Below are positions 54,249 to 62,481 of a stretch of 64,000 nucleotides of DNA, one piece after another (position 1 is the stretch's first letter; every line of letters begins with the position of its first letter). The stretch lies in NCBI RefSeq assembly GCF_000685395.1, contig NZ_AVSQ01000017.1, forward strand, positions 96,440 through 160,439. Reading direction: 5' to 3'. Source of the DNA: Candidatus Nitrosotenuis chungbukensis. Lineage in GTDB: Archaea; Thermoproteota; Nitrososphaeria; Nitrososphaerales; Nitrosopumilaceae. The translations under genes were made by a program, and so were the position numbers. A model generated the notes under the pieces. That model had not been told where the DNA came from and searched no databases. It saw only the letters and a program-made list of their open reading frames with translations.

Positions 54249-54572
54249 ATGCAAGAACAAATACAAAAAGACACAAAAACACCATGGATTTGGTATACAG
54301 GGCTGGCGCTGACAGTGCTTTCAGTCCTCATACTGACTACGATATATCCAATAGGATATTGGTTTCCAGTCAGTGTTACCGAAAATGCCGTGGTCATTGC
54401 AAACGTAGAGGCAGGCTGTGTAGTTGACTCTAGTTTCGGATACCCGATAACTGTGAGCCCATGCAGCGCAAAGTCTGGAGATGTGATTGAATTCTCCTAC
54501 AACGTACCGGCCATCTACCAAAGCGGATATTTCCAAAAAGTTCAGGAAAAAGTAGATTTGGTTACACCCTGA
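54249..54572 (+). CDS. Small membrane protein, paralogue of the one at 54606-54887
   Basis: A 107-aa protein with one hydrophobic segment (TGLALTVLSVLILTTIYPIGYW) and a short outside domain with GCVV, PCSAKSGDVIEFSYNV and a second Cys. The start ATG at 54249 follows a TATA-like gattatat (about 54211-54218) by about 34 nt. It matches the convergent neighbour in the order membrane helix, CVV, then xxCxAxxGDVIxxxYxV. Confidence 0.65.
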   Translation: MQEQIQKDTKTPWIWYTGLALTVLSVLILTTIYPIGYWFPVSVTENAVVIANVEAGCVVDSSFGYPITVSPCSAKSGDVIEFSYNVPAIYQSGYFQKVQEKVDLVTP

Positions 54573-54605
54573 GCTTGTTTTTTTATGCTTAAAAAAATAA
54601 AAAAA

Positions 54606-54887
54606 TCACAGTCGTCTGATTGACTGTATCATTCTTTCTTTGACTTTGACATCATATTCTGCAGATATCACATCGCCCGGATTTGCGTTACATTTTCCAA
54701 TTGGTATAAGGAAGTTATCCGGCATTGTTTGTACAACGCACCTGCCTTGATCATCTACGTATACTACCTTGACTTCTTCAGTTACGTATTCAGGAATTAG
54801 ATTCCAGAACGGCCAGACAAACACGCCCATTATCGTTACAGCAAAACCAATCAGTAGAGTGATGAATACGGTAGTTTGGCTTACCAT
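54606..54887 (-). CDS. Small membrane protein, paralogue of the one at 54249-54572
   Basis: A 93-aa protein: hydrophobic N-terminal segment (FITLLIGFAVTIMGVFVWPF), then VDDQGRCVVQT and IGKCNANPGDVISAEYDV. The two Cys positions match the neighbouring protein. A TATA box (atatatca, 54911-54918) is centred about 27 nt upstream. The two genes end 33 nt apart, convergently. Function unknown; a short extracytoplasmic beta domain is likely. Confidence 0.7.
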   Translation of the reverse strand: MVSQTTVFITLLIGFAVTIMGVFVWPFWNLIPEYVTEEVKVVYVDDQGRCVVQTMPDNFLIPIGKCNANPGDVISAEYDVKVKERMIQSIRRL

Positions 54888-55225
54888 TGATAGTTCTTCA
54901 GAATTTAATTATATATCATGGTAACACAATATTCAAGATTAAGAATCATATTTGGTTTTATGCAAACCAACTTAGATTTATCAAATCTACCAATTCTTTG
55001 ATTGTCAACTGAGTTCAATTATAAAATAGCCATAATAATTTTATAAAAAATTACAAAGTCAAGAATCCAGATTAGGAAGAAAGAGAGATTATTTTTGGCA
55101 GGCATCCTGATCCTATGAATTATTTTTCTGCAGTATCAATTACAAATAATTTCAATTCACAGCAGTTATTCTCAGCCATGATAATTTGCAAACTAATTAT
55201 AACTTGATTTAGGTCCTAACCATAC
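54888..55225. other. AT-rich intergenic region with two promoters
   Basis: About 340 nt, AT-rich, holding the TATA box of the 93-aa membrane protein gene (54911-54918, minus) and that of the UspA gene (aattataac, 55195-55203, plus, centred about 27 nt upstream of the ATG). I see no other gene, tRNA or repeat in it. Confidence 0.6.
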
Positions 55226-55654
55226 ATGGTTGCTAAAAAAATCAACAAAATTCTGGCCCCTCTTGACGGATCAACAAATTCACTGAGAGGTTTGCAAAAC
55301 GCAATCATGTTTGCAAAGCAGTTTGATGCAGAGATTACAGGCTTGTATGTGGTCAACATCCCAGCGGCCGCTGCAATCAGAATCAGTCCAGAGACGAGAA
55401 AAAAAGAGATCAGATATGCAGAATCAATAATTGACGAGGCCACAAAAATAGCTACAAGGCACGGAGTTGCATTCAAGCCAAAAATAGAAACGGGCGATCC
55501 CGGAGACAAAATCGTCAGAACCGCAAACACGGGACACTTTGATTTGGTAGTAATCGGCTCCAGGGGAAGAGGTGCGGCAAAAGAGATCTTCCTAGGAAGC
55601 ACATCAAATCACGTACTGCACAAAACAAACGTTCCAGTTGTTGTGGTAAAGTAA
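55226..55654 (+). CDS. Universal stress protein, UspA family
   Basis: A 142-aa single-domain protein with the fold pattern KINKILAPLDGSTNSLRGL at the N-terminus and the ATP-binding end GSRGRGAAKEIFLGSTSNHVLHKTNVPVVVV. The presence of the G-x2-G-x9-G-S motif suggests an ATP-binding subfamily. A TATA box lies about 27 nt upstream. Role in stress response is family knowledge; no specific partner is visible. Confidence 0.9.
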   Translation: MVAKKINKILAPLDGSTNSLRGLQNAIMFAKQFDAEITGLYVVNIPAAAAIRISPETRKKEIRYAESIIDEATKIATRHGVAFKPKIETGDPGDKIVRTANTGHFDLVVIGSRGRGAAKEIFLGSTSNHVLHKTNVPVVVVK

Positions 55655-55701
55655 ATTATTTTGTAATTTACCAATTCCGTTTTTTATATTTCGACTAGGC
55701 T

Positions 55702-56103
55702 TTAGTGGCTTTTTGGATGCGAGCAGAGCTCTGCCAGAACGCCGAAAAGTGATTTTGGGTGAATGAACGCGATTTTTGTTCCCTCAGAGCCGTTGCGAAT
55801 TTTTCCCAAGAACTGGACTCCGCACCCTTCCATTCTTTGAAATTCGTTTTCTATGTCATCAGTTGCAAGTGCCATGTGGTGTAGTCCTTCGCCTTTTTTG
55901 TCCAAAAACTTTCTAATCGGCGAGTCATCACGGGTCGGTTCCATCAGTTCGATTCTTCCATTTTCTAGTTTCAATATGGCAAGCTTTACTCCTTCTGATT
56001 CCACGGTCTCAAAGACTACATTGTCAACTCCAAGTGCCTGCTGGTACTGTTTTGCTGCAGACTCTACGTCATTTACCGCAATGGCAATGTGATCAATTTT
56101 CAA
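55702..56103 (-). CDS. mce: Methylmalonyl-CoA epimerase
   Basis: A 133-aa glyoxalase-fold metal enzyme that converts (S)- to (R)-methylmalonyl-CoA. Signatures: KIDHIAIAVNDVESAA with metal His, LENGRIELMEP with Glu, GEGLHHMALATDDI with His, and FIHPKSLFGVLAEL with Glu. The TTG start directly follows the mcmA1 stop with no gap, so the two are co-translated. Part of the CO2-fixation 3HP/4HB cycle in these archaea. Confidence 0.93.
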   Translation of the reverse strand: MKIDHIAIAVNDVESAAKQYQQALGVDNVVFETVESEGVKLAILKLENGRIELMEPTRDDSPIRKFLDKKGEGLHHMALATDDIENEFQRMEGCGVQFLGKIRNGSEGTKIAFIHPKSLFGVLAELCSHPKSH

Positions 56104-57687
56104 CTAGAACACTTCCTTTGGACGATACACTCCAAACACCTCACGGAATGTATTGCTTATTTCGCCAGTTGTGGCGTATGATTTTACAGAATCCAAAATG
56201 AACGGCATCAGGTTCTCGTCTTTTTCTGCAGCTGATTTCATTTTTGACAAGGCCTGCTCAACTTTTTTGTTGTCACGCTCTGAGCGCAATTTCTTTAGCG
56301 CCTGTTTTTGCTTTATTTCCACAGTGTCGTCGATTCGCAAAAGGTCCTGCTTTGACTTTGCCTCCTCTGAAAACTTGTTTACGCCGACTAGGACCCTCTG
56401 GCTAGAGTCAACCTCTTTTTTGAGCCGGTAAGCGTTTTGCCTGATTTCTGACTGGAAGAATCCCTTTTCGATTGCCTTTAGCGCGCCGCCCATTTTTTCA
56501 ACCTGCTTTAGGTATTTCCAGACGCCAGCCTCTATCTCGTCGCACAGATATTCCAGGTAATGAGAGCCGGCAAGCGGGTCAACGGTTTTTGTAACGCCTG
56601 ACTCGTATGCGACAATTTGCTGTGTTCTAAGCGCAATTTTGGCAGACTCTGCAGTTGGCAATGCAAGTGCCTCATCACGGGAATTGGTGTGAAGCGATTG
56701 GGTTCCACCCAGCACTGCTGCCATCGTCTGTATCGACACTCGGACGATGTTGTTGTCTGGCTGTTGTGCAGTTAGCGATTCGCCGCTTGTCTGGGTGTGG
56801 AATTTTAGCTGGATTGACTTGGGATCCTTTGCGTGGAACTTTTCTTTTAGAATTTTTGCATAGACTTTCCTTGCCACTCTGAACTTGGCAATCTCCTCAA
56901 AGAATTCTATGGTACAGCAGAAAAAGAACGACAGTCGTGGCGCAAAGTCATCAATCTTCAGTCCCCTGTCAAGACAGGTCTGAATGTACGCAATTGCGTT
57001 TGCAATAGTAAATGCGACTTCCTGCGTTGCAGTAGATCCTGCCTCCCTCATGTGGTATCCAGATATTGAAATCGGGTACCATTGCGGAACGTGCTTTGCA
57101 CAGTATGCAATCATGTCGCCGATCAGTCTCATTGACGGGATTGGCGGATAGATGTAGGTGTTTCTTGCAATGTATTCTTTGAGAATGTCGTTTTGGGTCG
57201 TTCCCCTAAGATCCACGCTTTTGAATCCCTGGGACTCGCCTACCGCGATATAGTAGGCCAGAAGCGTAGATGCCGTAGAATTAATTGTCATAGACGTGCT
57301 TACTTTGCCCAGCGGTATTCCGTCAAATGCAGTCATCATGTCTTTGAGGGACGCAATTGACACGCCGACTTTGCCAACCTCACCTTCGGCTTGCTGCGAA
57401 TCCGGGTCGTGGCCTATCTGCGTTGGCAGGTCAAATGCCATAGATAGCCCTGTTTGTCCTTTTTCAAGCATGAACTTGAATCGCTCGTTGGTTTGCTTTG
57501 CGTCGCCAAACCCCGAATACTGGCGCATGGTCCACAGTCTTTCCCGGTACATCTCTGAGTGGATTCCCCGGGTGTATGGATACTTGCCGGGCTCTTCTTT
57601 TGCTAGTTTTTTAGTCTGATGATAAACGCGCTTTACTGGGAAGTTAGAATCGGTTAGAATTTCTGGTTTTTTCTCTTTTTTTTCCAT
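56104..57687 (-). CDS. mcmA1: Methylmalonyl-CoA mutase, large (catalytic) subunit
   Basis: The substrate-binding TIM-barrel subunit (527 aa) of the adenosylcobalamin mutase that makes succinyl-CoA. Motifs include YTRGIHSEMYRERLWTMRQYSGF, GLSMAFDLPTQIGHDPD, GEVGKVGVSI and SLHTNSRDEALALPT. It lacks the cobalamin-binding domain, which is encoded separately at 62059. The ATG at 57687 is used; a GTG three codons upstream (57696) would overlap the end of meaB. Confidence 0.95.
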   Translation of the reverse strand: MEKKEKKPEILTDSNFPVKRVYHQTKKLAKEEPGKYPYTRGIHSEMYRERLWTMRQYSGFGDAKQTNERFKFMLEKGQTGLSMAFDLPTQIGHDPDSQQAEGEVGKVGVSIASLKDMMTAFDGIPLGKVSTSMTINSTASTLLAYYIAVGESQGFKSVDLRGTTQNDILKEYIARNTYIYPPIPSMRLIGDMIAYCAKHVPQWYPISISGYHMREAGSTATQEVAFTIANAIAYIQTCLDRGLKIDDFAPRLSFFFCCTIEFFEEIAKFRVARKVYAKILKEKFHAKDPKSIQLKFHTQTSGESLTAQQPDNNIVRVSIQTMAAVLGGTQSLHTNSRDEALALPTAESAKIALRTQQIVAYESGVTKTVDPLAGSHYLEYLCDEIEAGVWKYLKQVEKMGGALKAIEKGFFQSEIRQNAYRLKKEVDSSQRVLVGVNKFSEEAKSKQDLLRIDDTVEIKQKQALKKLRSERDNKKVEQALSKMKSAAEKDENLMPFILDSVKSYATTGEISNTFREVFGVYRPKEVF

Positions 57688-57692
57688 GTGTA

Positions 57693-58634
57693 TCACTTTA
57701 GTATTGAGCTAGATATCTTGTCTGCTGCCTCGAACGGGTCGATTTGTCTTAATTGGAGTTTTTTTAGGTATTTTGAATAATTTTTGTCAGATTCCAAGAC
57801 CGAATCAAGTTTGTGCCGTACATTATTTAAAATAATATCCTTTAGCTCAATTTCAAGTCGCGCCACGTCGTGTTCTTTTTTGGATTTTTTCTTATCAGCC
57901 ATCAGATCCTTTAGTTTTTTTGCAAATTCGTCAATTCCCTTGTTTTTCGTAGTTGACGTCTGAAGTACGACTGGGTTTCGTTCAGTCATGCCGATGAACT
58001 CAAGTACAGCTTGGTATAGCTGGGATGCGCCGTCAAGGTCTGACTTGTTTACCAAATAGATGTCGCCAATTTCCGTTAATCCTGCCTTTATTGTCTGGAT
58101 GCTGTCCCCGGTGTTTGGATTAAACACCACTACTGTGATGTCTGCAATGTTTGCAATTTCCACTTCGGTTTGGCCGGCGCCTACGCTTTCGATTATTATC
58201 GGATTGAATCCGGCATATTCCAGAACCCTGATGCTGTTTCGAATGGAGTGAGATACTGCGCCTGTTGCCCCACGGGACGCTATGCTTCGAATGTACGTTC
58301 CAGAGTCAGTTGATTCAGTCATCCTGACCCTGTCGCCCAGAATAGCGCCGCCTGTCACGTGGCTTGTTGGGTCGATTGCAAGTACTGCCGGTTTTAGTTT
58401 TAGTTTTTTTAATGCAATGGATGTCTTGTTGATAAGCGAGCTTTTTCCTGCGCCTGCAGGGCCGGTGATGCCAATTATGGTTGAATGTCCTGACTGTTTG
58501 AATATTTTCTTGACTAGTTTTCGTGCCTCTTTTTCGTCATTTTCTATTATCGATATTGCCTTTGCAATCGCGCCCCGCTTGCCTTTTTTTAGATCAGATA
58601 AAAGTTCCAACAAAATCAAGCCTTTATTCTGCAA
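57693..58634 (-). CDS. meaB: Methylmalonyl-CoA mutase-associated GTPase (MeaB/ArgK)
   Basis: A 313-aa G3E GTPase that loads and protects cobalamin in the mutase. Walker A GPAGAGKSSLIN (about residue 58), Mg/switch region DPTSHVTGGAILGDRVRM, VESVGAGQTE, and the guanine motif NKSDLDGA. The N-terminal helix (KKGKRGAIAKAISIIEND) and C-terminal helices match MeaB. The TTG start is chosen. It heads the operon meaB-mcmA1-mce. Confidence 0.94.
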   Translation of the reverse strand: MQNKGLILLELLSDLKKGKRGAIAKAISIIENDEKEARKLVKKIFKQSGHSTIIGITGPAGAGKSSLINKTSIALKKLKLKPAVLAIDPTSHVTGGAILGDRVRMTESTDSGTYIRSIASRGATGAVSHSIRNSIRVLEYAGFNPIIIESVGAGQTEVEIANIADITVVVFNPNTGDSIQTIKAGLTEIGDIYLVNKSDLDGASQLYQAVLEFIGMTERNPVVLQTSTTKNKGIDEFAKKLKDLMADKKKSKKEHDVARLEIELKDIILNNVRHKLDSVLESDKNYSKYLKKLQLRQIDPFEAADKISSSILK

Positions 58635-58681
58635 TAAATTCTTGTTGCAATAAGCAATCTACATTGCACCATACTACACAA

Positions 58682-59089
58682 TCATGGTTCACTAAATATC
58701 AGGTTGCCTGACGGCTCACCGAAATCATGAATGTCTACCTTTACTCCAACCTTGCCAAATTCGGAATGCTCCACTATCAGCGTAACAGGCATCGTCTTCC
58801 AGCCATACTTTGGAACACTGTCAAATGGAACCTGGATTGTAAAGTTAGATCCGGCAAAAGTCTTTTGAAAGCTTGTCTCCATTCCTTGAATTTCCAAAAC
58901 AGAGGACGTGGTTTTTTGTGTCAAGTCATCGAATTTTATCTCAACATATTTTTTGTCATTGTAAAATGTCGCATCAAGGTAAAATACTCCGGAATACTTT
59001 TCAGAGTTCTGCATGTTTTGTACGACGGAGAGCACAATCCCAAATGCGATAATTGTAAAAACTACTGCAAGTGTGGTTTTTTTGTTCAT
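58682..59089 (-). CDS. Small membrane-anchored hypothetical protein
   Basis: A 135-aa protein with one N-terminal hydrophobic helix (TTLAVVFTIIAFGIVLSVVQN) and a soluble beta-rich part of about 105 residues (YLDATFYNDKKYVEIKFDD, VPFDSVPKYGWKTMPVTL). It looks like an exported anchor protein with an Ig-like domain. It lies 5 nt downstream of the M1 aminopeptidase gene on the same strand. Function unknown. Confidence 0.65.
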   Translation of the reverse strand: MNKKTTLAVVFTIIAFGIVLSVVQNMQNSEKYSGVFYLDATFYNDKKYVEIKFDDLTQKTTSSVLEIQGMETSFQKTFAGSNFTIQVPFDSVPKYGWKTMPVTLIVEHSEFGKVGVKVDIHDFGEPSGNLIFSEP

Positions 59090-59094
59090 CAGGA

Positions 59095-61584
59095 TCAGGC
59101 AAATTCCAGTCGCAGTCTTTGCAAAAGATTTGTGTGAATTCGGATTCTCTCAAGGGTTTGGTCAAGCGTTCTTTCCGTTCCAGGGGTCGGGTTTTTCTTG
59201 AAGAATTGTTTTATTTCTTTTTCCATAGAAGAGTCGGCCACTGTAGATATGCTTGCAACTATTCTGTTTAGAAGAGGGCTTCCAACGCCCACCTTCTTGT
59301 GCAACGGCTTCCAGTTCTTTTTGAGCCACGGCCAGAAAATCTTTTTCCCATAGCGGTTTCCGGCCACGCGGATTATTGGAACGTGCATGTTTTGCGAGCG
59401 GACGTCCTTTGTTTGCGAGAAATTAAGCGTCCTTAGCAGCAGTTTTTCGTCCTTAAAGTTGCAAAGCGCCCCAAGGAATCGAAGCTTTTCTTCCTGGGTT
59501 TTTACTTTTTTGTACAAGTCAAGCATCTTTTGATATGTCTTAGAGTCTCCGCTCCACGCCACTACCGAAAATACGGCGTCTTGCAGGTCAGGGTTTAACG
59601 ACAGGGGGTTTTTCAGATATGCGGCAAATCTTTTTTGCGCTTCAACGGTTATTTCCTCATCGTCAAGCTTGCCAAGTGCGCCAATTACAAATCCCCGGAG
59701 CAATGCGTTTGTGTATGGCTCTCCTTTTTTTGCATCCCATCCAATTTTTGCAAAAACTGTTTTTAGAAAATCATGGGTGATTTCCTTGATTTCATAGTTG
59801 AACCGTTCTTCAACGGTTCTATTGTACAGAGCGTACAGGTTTCCTGCAACGTTTGACTGTGTGATATAGTCGTCTTCGTTTTCATATGACTTTGAAAAGT
59901 CAAGATAGTTTTTTGCAGTGTCATCCCCAGACACGCATAGTGCGAAGAGATCGTTTTGTAGTGCCCACCTGTCCACATGCGAGATGGATTTTTGCAAGAC
60001 CAATCCCTTTAGGTAATCGAGGAGATCAGGCGAGTACTTGACCCTGTAGAATCCATGTCTTCCGGAATTTATCATAACATCAGAGGGACCGACTGGGATG
60101 ACATCACATTGTTTTGTCACAAGCTTGTTTCTTGTTGTCCTGTCCTGCGTGACAGATACGGGGATGTGCCAGAGTCCTTTTTCTCTTCCCTTTTGCTCTA
60201 GGACAAATCGCTTTTGCGCCAAAACGAGTTTGGAGTTTTGCCGCTTTACATCAACCATCGGGAATCCGACCTGCTTTATCCAGGAATTTATCATGGTTCT
60301 GACAGGCATCCTTGCAGCCGTGCCTATCTCGTTCCACAAGTCATCACCCTTTGCATTCTTGTACGAAAACTTCTTCAGGTACACCCTCAGGCCTGCGCGG
60401 AAGTTTTTTTCCGTGACAAAGCCCTCAAGCATCCTCAGGACGCACCCGCCCTTGTCATAGGATATCGCGTCAAAGATTTCGCGGATTTCAGAAGGCTTGT
60501 TTACCTTGACATCTATTGGATGCGAAGAATGCAGTGAGTCAAGCCCCATTGCAACGTTCATCGTGTCCTCTAGGAATTGGTCCCAAAGCTTCCACGACGG
60601 ATAGAACTTGTCAACAAACTTTGTTGCCATAAATGTCGCAAACGATTCGTTTAACCACAGGTCGTTCCACCACTCCATGGTGACAAGATTGCCAAACCAC
60701 TGGTGTGCCACTTCGTGTGAGACCACCTCTGCGATGTATTGCTTTGTTTGCGTCGATGACGTCTTTGGGTCATACAGCAGTATGGTCTCGCGAAACGTGA
60801 TTGCCCCCCAGTTCTCCATTGCCCCAGACGCAAAGTCGGGCACTGCAATCAGGTCAAGCTTTGGTAGCGGATATTTGATTCCAAAATAATTTTCATACGA
60901 TGTGACAAGTTTTTTGCACAGGTCTAGTGCAAACTTTCCCTTTTTGCTGTTGCCCTTTGTCGTGATTATCCTATATTGGACCTTGCCTTGCTTGCTTGAG
61001 AGGTATTCGAATTCTCCCACTCCGAGATACAGGAGGTATGTTGACATGACGGGTGTTTTTGCAAACGCATAGGCTGTTTTTTTGCCCAGTGTTTTCTTTG
61101 ATATGATATTCATGTTGGAGACTGCGGTGTAGTTTTTTTCTGTGACCAGTGTTATCCCAAATGTTGCCTTTGCCGCAGGCTCATCCCAGCAAGGAAACGC
61201 GCGTCGCGCGTCTGCTGCCTCAAACTGGGTCGTGGCCAAGTACTTGGTGTTTCCGCTTTTGTCCTTGTACTGGCTTCGATAAAAGCCGACAAGCCTGTCA
61301 TTTAGGATTCCAGTGTAATCGATAAAGATTCTTGCAGCACCTGAGATTTTCTTTGGAATTAGGATTGTGAGGGATTCGTTTTTTTCATCCAGCCTTGTTT
61401 TTGCGCTGAATTTTTGGTTGTTTGATATTACGTGGCAGGATTTTATTTTGAGCTCCGCTGAATCAAGTAAAATTGTATTTGTAGGTTTTGATATTTTGAC
61501 ATCGATTATTTCTTTTCCAGAAAACGTAAAGTCGTCAAGGTTTGGCTCAAATGTCAGGTCATAGTGTACTGGGGATACCTGCAT
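59095..61584 (-). CDS. M1-family aminopeptidase (tricorn-interacting factor type)
   Basis: A zinc metallopeptidase of 829 aa that trims N-terminal residues from peptides after the proteasome or tricorn protease. Motifs: GAMENWG exopeptidase motif (about residue 230), and HEVAHQWFG followed by NESFA (about 265 and 285), the metal site. The C-terminal helical domain is complete. I used the ATG at 61584 (MQVSPVHYDLTFEPN): a TATA box (61605-61613) lies 25 nt upstream; a longer frame from 61683 runs up to the divergent PII gene. Confidence 0.93.
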   Translation of the reverse strand: MQVSPVHYDLTFEPNLDDFTFSGKEIIDVKISKPTNTILLDSAELKIKSCHVISNNQKFSAKTRLDEKNESLTILIPKKISGAARIFIDYTGILNDRLVGFYRSQYKDKSGNTKYLATTQFEAADARRAFPCWDEPAAKATFGITLVTEKNYTAVSNMNIISKKTLGKKTAYAFAKTPVMSTYLLYLGVGEFEYLSSKQGKVQYRIITTKGNSKKGKFALDLCKKLVTSYENYFGIKYPLPKLDLIAVPDFASGAMENWGAITFRETILLYDPKTSSTQTKQYIAEVVSHEVAHQWFGNLVTMEWWNDLWLNESFATFMATKFVDKFYPSWKLWDQFLEDTMNVAMGLDSLHSSHPIDVKVNKPSEIREIFDAISYDKGGCVLRMLEGFVTEKNFRAGLRVYLKKFSYKNAKGDDLWNEIGTAARMPVRTMINSWIKQVGFPMVDVKRQNSKLVLAQKRFVLEQKGREKGLWHIPVSVTQDRTTRNKLVTKQCDVIPVGPSDVMINSGRHGFYRVKYSPDLLDYLKGLVLQKSISHVDRWALQNDLFALCVSGDDTAKNYLDFSKSYENEDDYITQSNVAGNLYALYNRTVEERFNYEIKEITHDFLKTVFAKIGWDAKKGEPYTNALLRGFVIGALGKLDDEEITVEAQKRFAAYLKNPLSLNPDLQDAVFSVVAWSGDSKTYQKMLDLYKKVKTQEEKLRFLGALCNFKDEKLLLRTLNFSQTKDVRSQNMHVPIIRVAGNRYGKKIFWPWLKKNWKPLHKKVGVGSPLLNRIVASISTVADSSMEKEIKQFFKKNPTPGTERTLDQTLERIRIHTNLLQRLRLEFA

Positions 61585-61604
61585 GAGTTTGGTAAATTGA
61601 CTGC

Positions 61605-61613
61605 CTTTATGTA
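61605..61613 (-). promoter_or_regulatory. TATA box of the M1 aminopeptidase gene
   Basis: Reads tacataaag on the minus strand, centred about 25 nt upstream of the ATG at 61584, and selects that start. Confidence 0.5.
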
Positions 61614-61683
61614 TATTTAGGATTGATTTTTTCCCGAGAACAGGATCAGTTTTAATTAGTATGATCTGAAAATTACATATCAC

Positions 61684-62025
61684 ATGCTAAAAATCGAGGC
61701 AGTAATCAGAAGCACCAAACTGCAGCAAGTAAAAAACGAGCTGGAGCAGATTGGGATTACGGCGTTTTCCACATTTAAAGTTGAAATGTCAGGACTGTCT
61801 CACGGGCAGACATCTGGCGGAAGGCCGGGAACATTCAAGACAAGTGCGCTAATTCCTAAAACGAAAATAGAAATAATTTGCAGGGACAAGGACAAAGACG
61901 CCATAACCGAGGCAATATCCAAGGGAGCAAGAACGGGTCAGGTCGGAGACGGCATAGTCTATGTGTATCCGCTAGCGCATCTAATCAAAATAAAAAACGG
62001 CAAGACAAACGAGCAGGCAGTATAA
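61684..62025 (+). CDS. glnK: PII nitrogen-regulatory protein
   Basis: A 113-aa trimer-forming signal protein that senses 2-oxoglutarate and ATP. The N-terminal MLKIEAVIRSTKLQQVK, the T-loop region (SHGQTSGGRPGTFKTSALIPKTK in outline) and the C-terminal DGIVYVYPLAHLIKI are family marks. The T-loop Tyr used for uridylylation in bacteria is absent. The gene is not next to an amt gene. It starts 99 nt away from the divergent aminopeptidase start; a TATA-like tttaatta (61651-61658) is about 29 nt upstream. Confidence 0.9.
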   Translation: MLKIEAVIRSTKLQQVKNELEQIGITAFSTFKVEMSGLSHGQTSGGRPGTFKTSALIPKTKIEIICRDKDKDAITEAISKGARTGQVGDGIVYVYPLAHLIKIKNGKTNEQAV

Positions 62026-62027
62026 AG

Positions 62028-62035
62028 TTTTAAAA
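62028..62035 (+). promoter_or_regulatory. TATA box of mcmA2
   Basis: The box tttaaaat is centred 27.5 nt upstream of the ATG at 62059. Confidence 0.5.
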
Positions 62036-62058
62036 TACACACCTACGTTAACCAATCA

Positions 62059-62481
62059 ATGAAGCAGAAACTAGCGCCAAGGAGAATCAAGATTTTAGTT
62101 GCCAAGCTAGGCCTTGACGGGCACGATAGGGGTGCGCTAGTTCTGTGCAGGGCGTTTAGAGACGCAGGAATGGAGGTCATTTATTCTGGTCTTTTTGCCA
62201 CGCCTGAACGCGTTGCACAGATTGCAGAGGATGAGGACGTTGACGCAGTGGCCCTAAGCCTTCTAAACGGTGCTCATAATACGCTGTTCCCAAGGGTTGT
62301 CAAGGAATTGCACAAAAAGGGAATCAAGGACGTGCTCGTATTGGGTGGAGGGGTAATCCCAGAAGAGGACAGACAGGGACTGGAAAAATCAGGAGTCTCA
62401 GGCGTGTTTGGTCCTGGAACGCCACTAGCTACAATAATTGATCACATCAATGCAGGCGTTGCAAAACTAAGAAAGCTGTGA
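62059..62481 (+). CDS. mcmA2: Methylmalonyl-CoA mutase, cobalamin-binding small subunit
   Basis: A 140-aa B12-binding subunit. The cobalamin motif is complete: LGLDGHDRGALVL (DxHxxG, about residue 19), with the SxL and GG elements in ALSLLNGAHN and LVLGGGVIPEED. It pairs with McmA1 (56104-57687), about 4.4 kb away on the opposite strand. A TATA box at 62028-62035 supports the start. Its stop abuts the convergent ilvC stop. Confidence 0.95.
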   Translation: MKQKLAPRRIKILVAKLGLDGHDRGALVLCRAFRDAGMEVIYSGLFATPERVAQIAEDEDVDAVALSLLNGAHNTLFPRVVKELHKKGIKDVLVLGGGVIPEEDRQGLEKSGVSGVFGPGTPLATIIDHINAGVAKLRKL

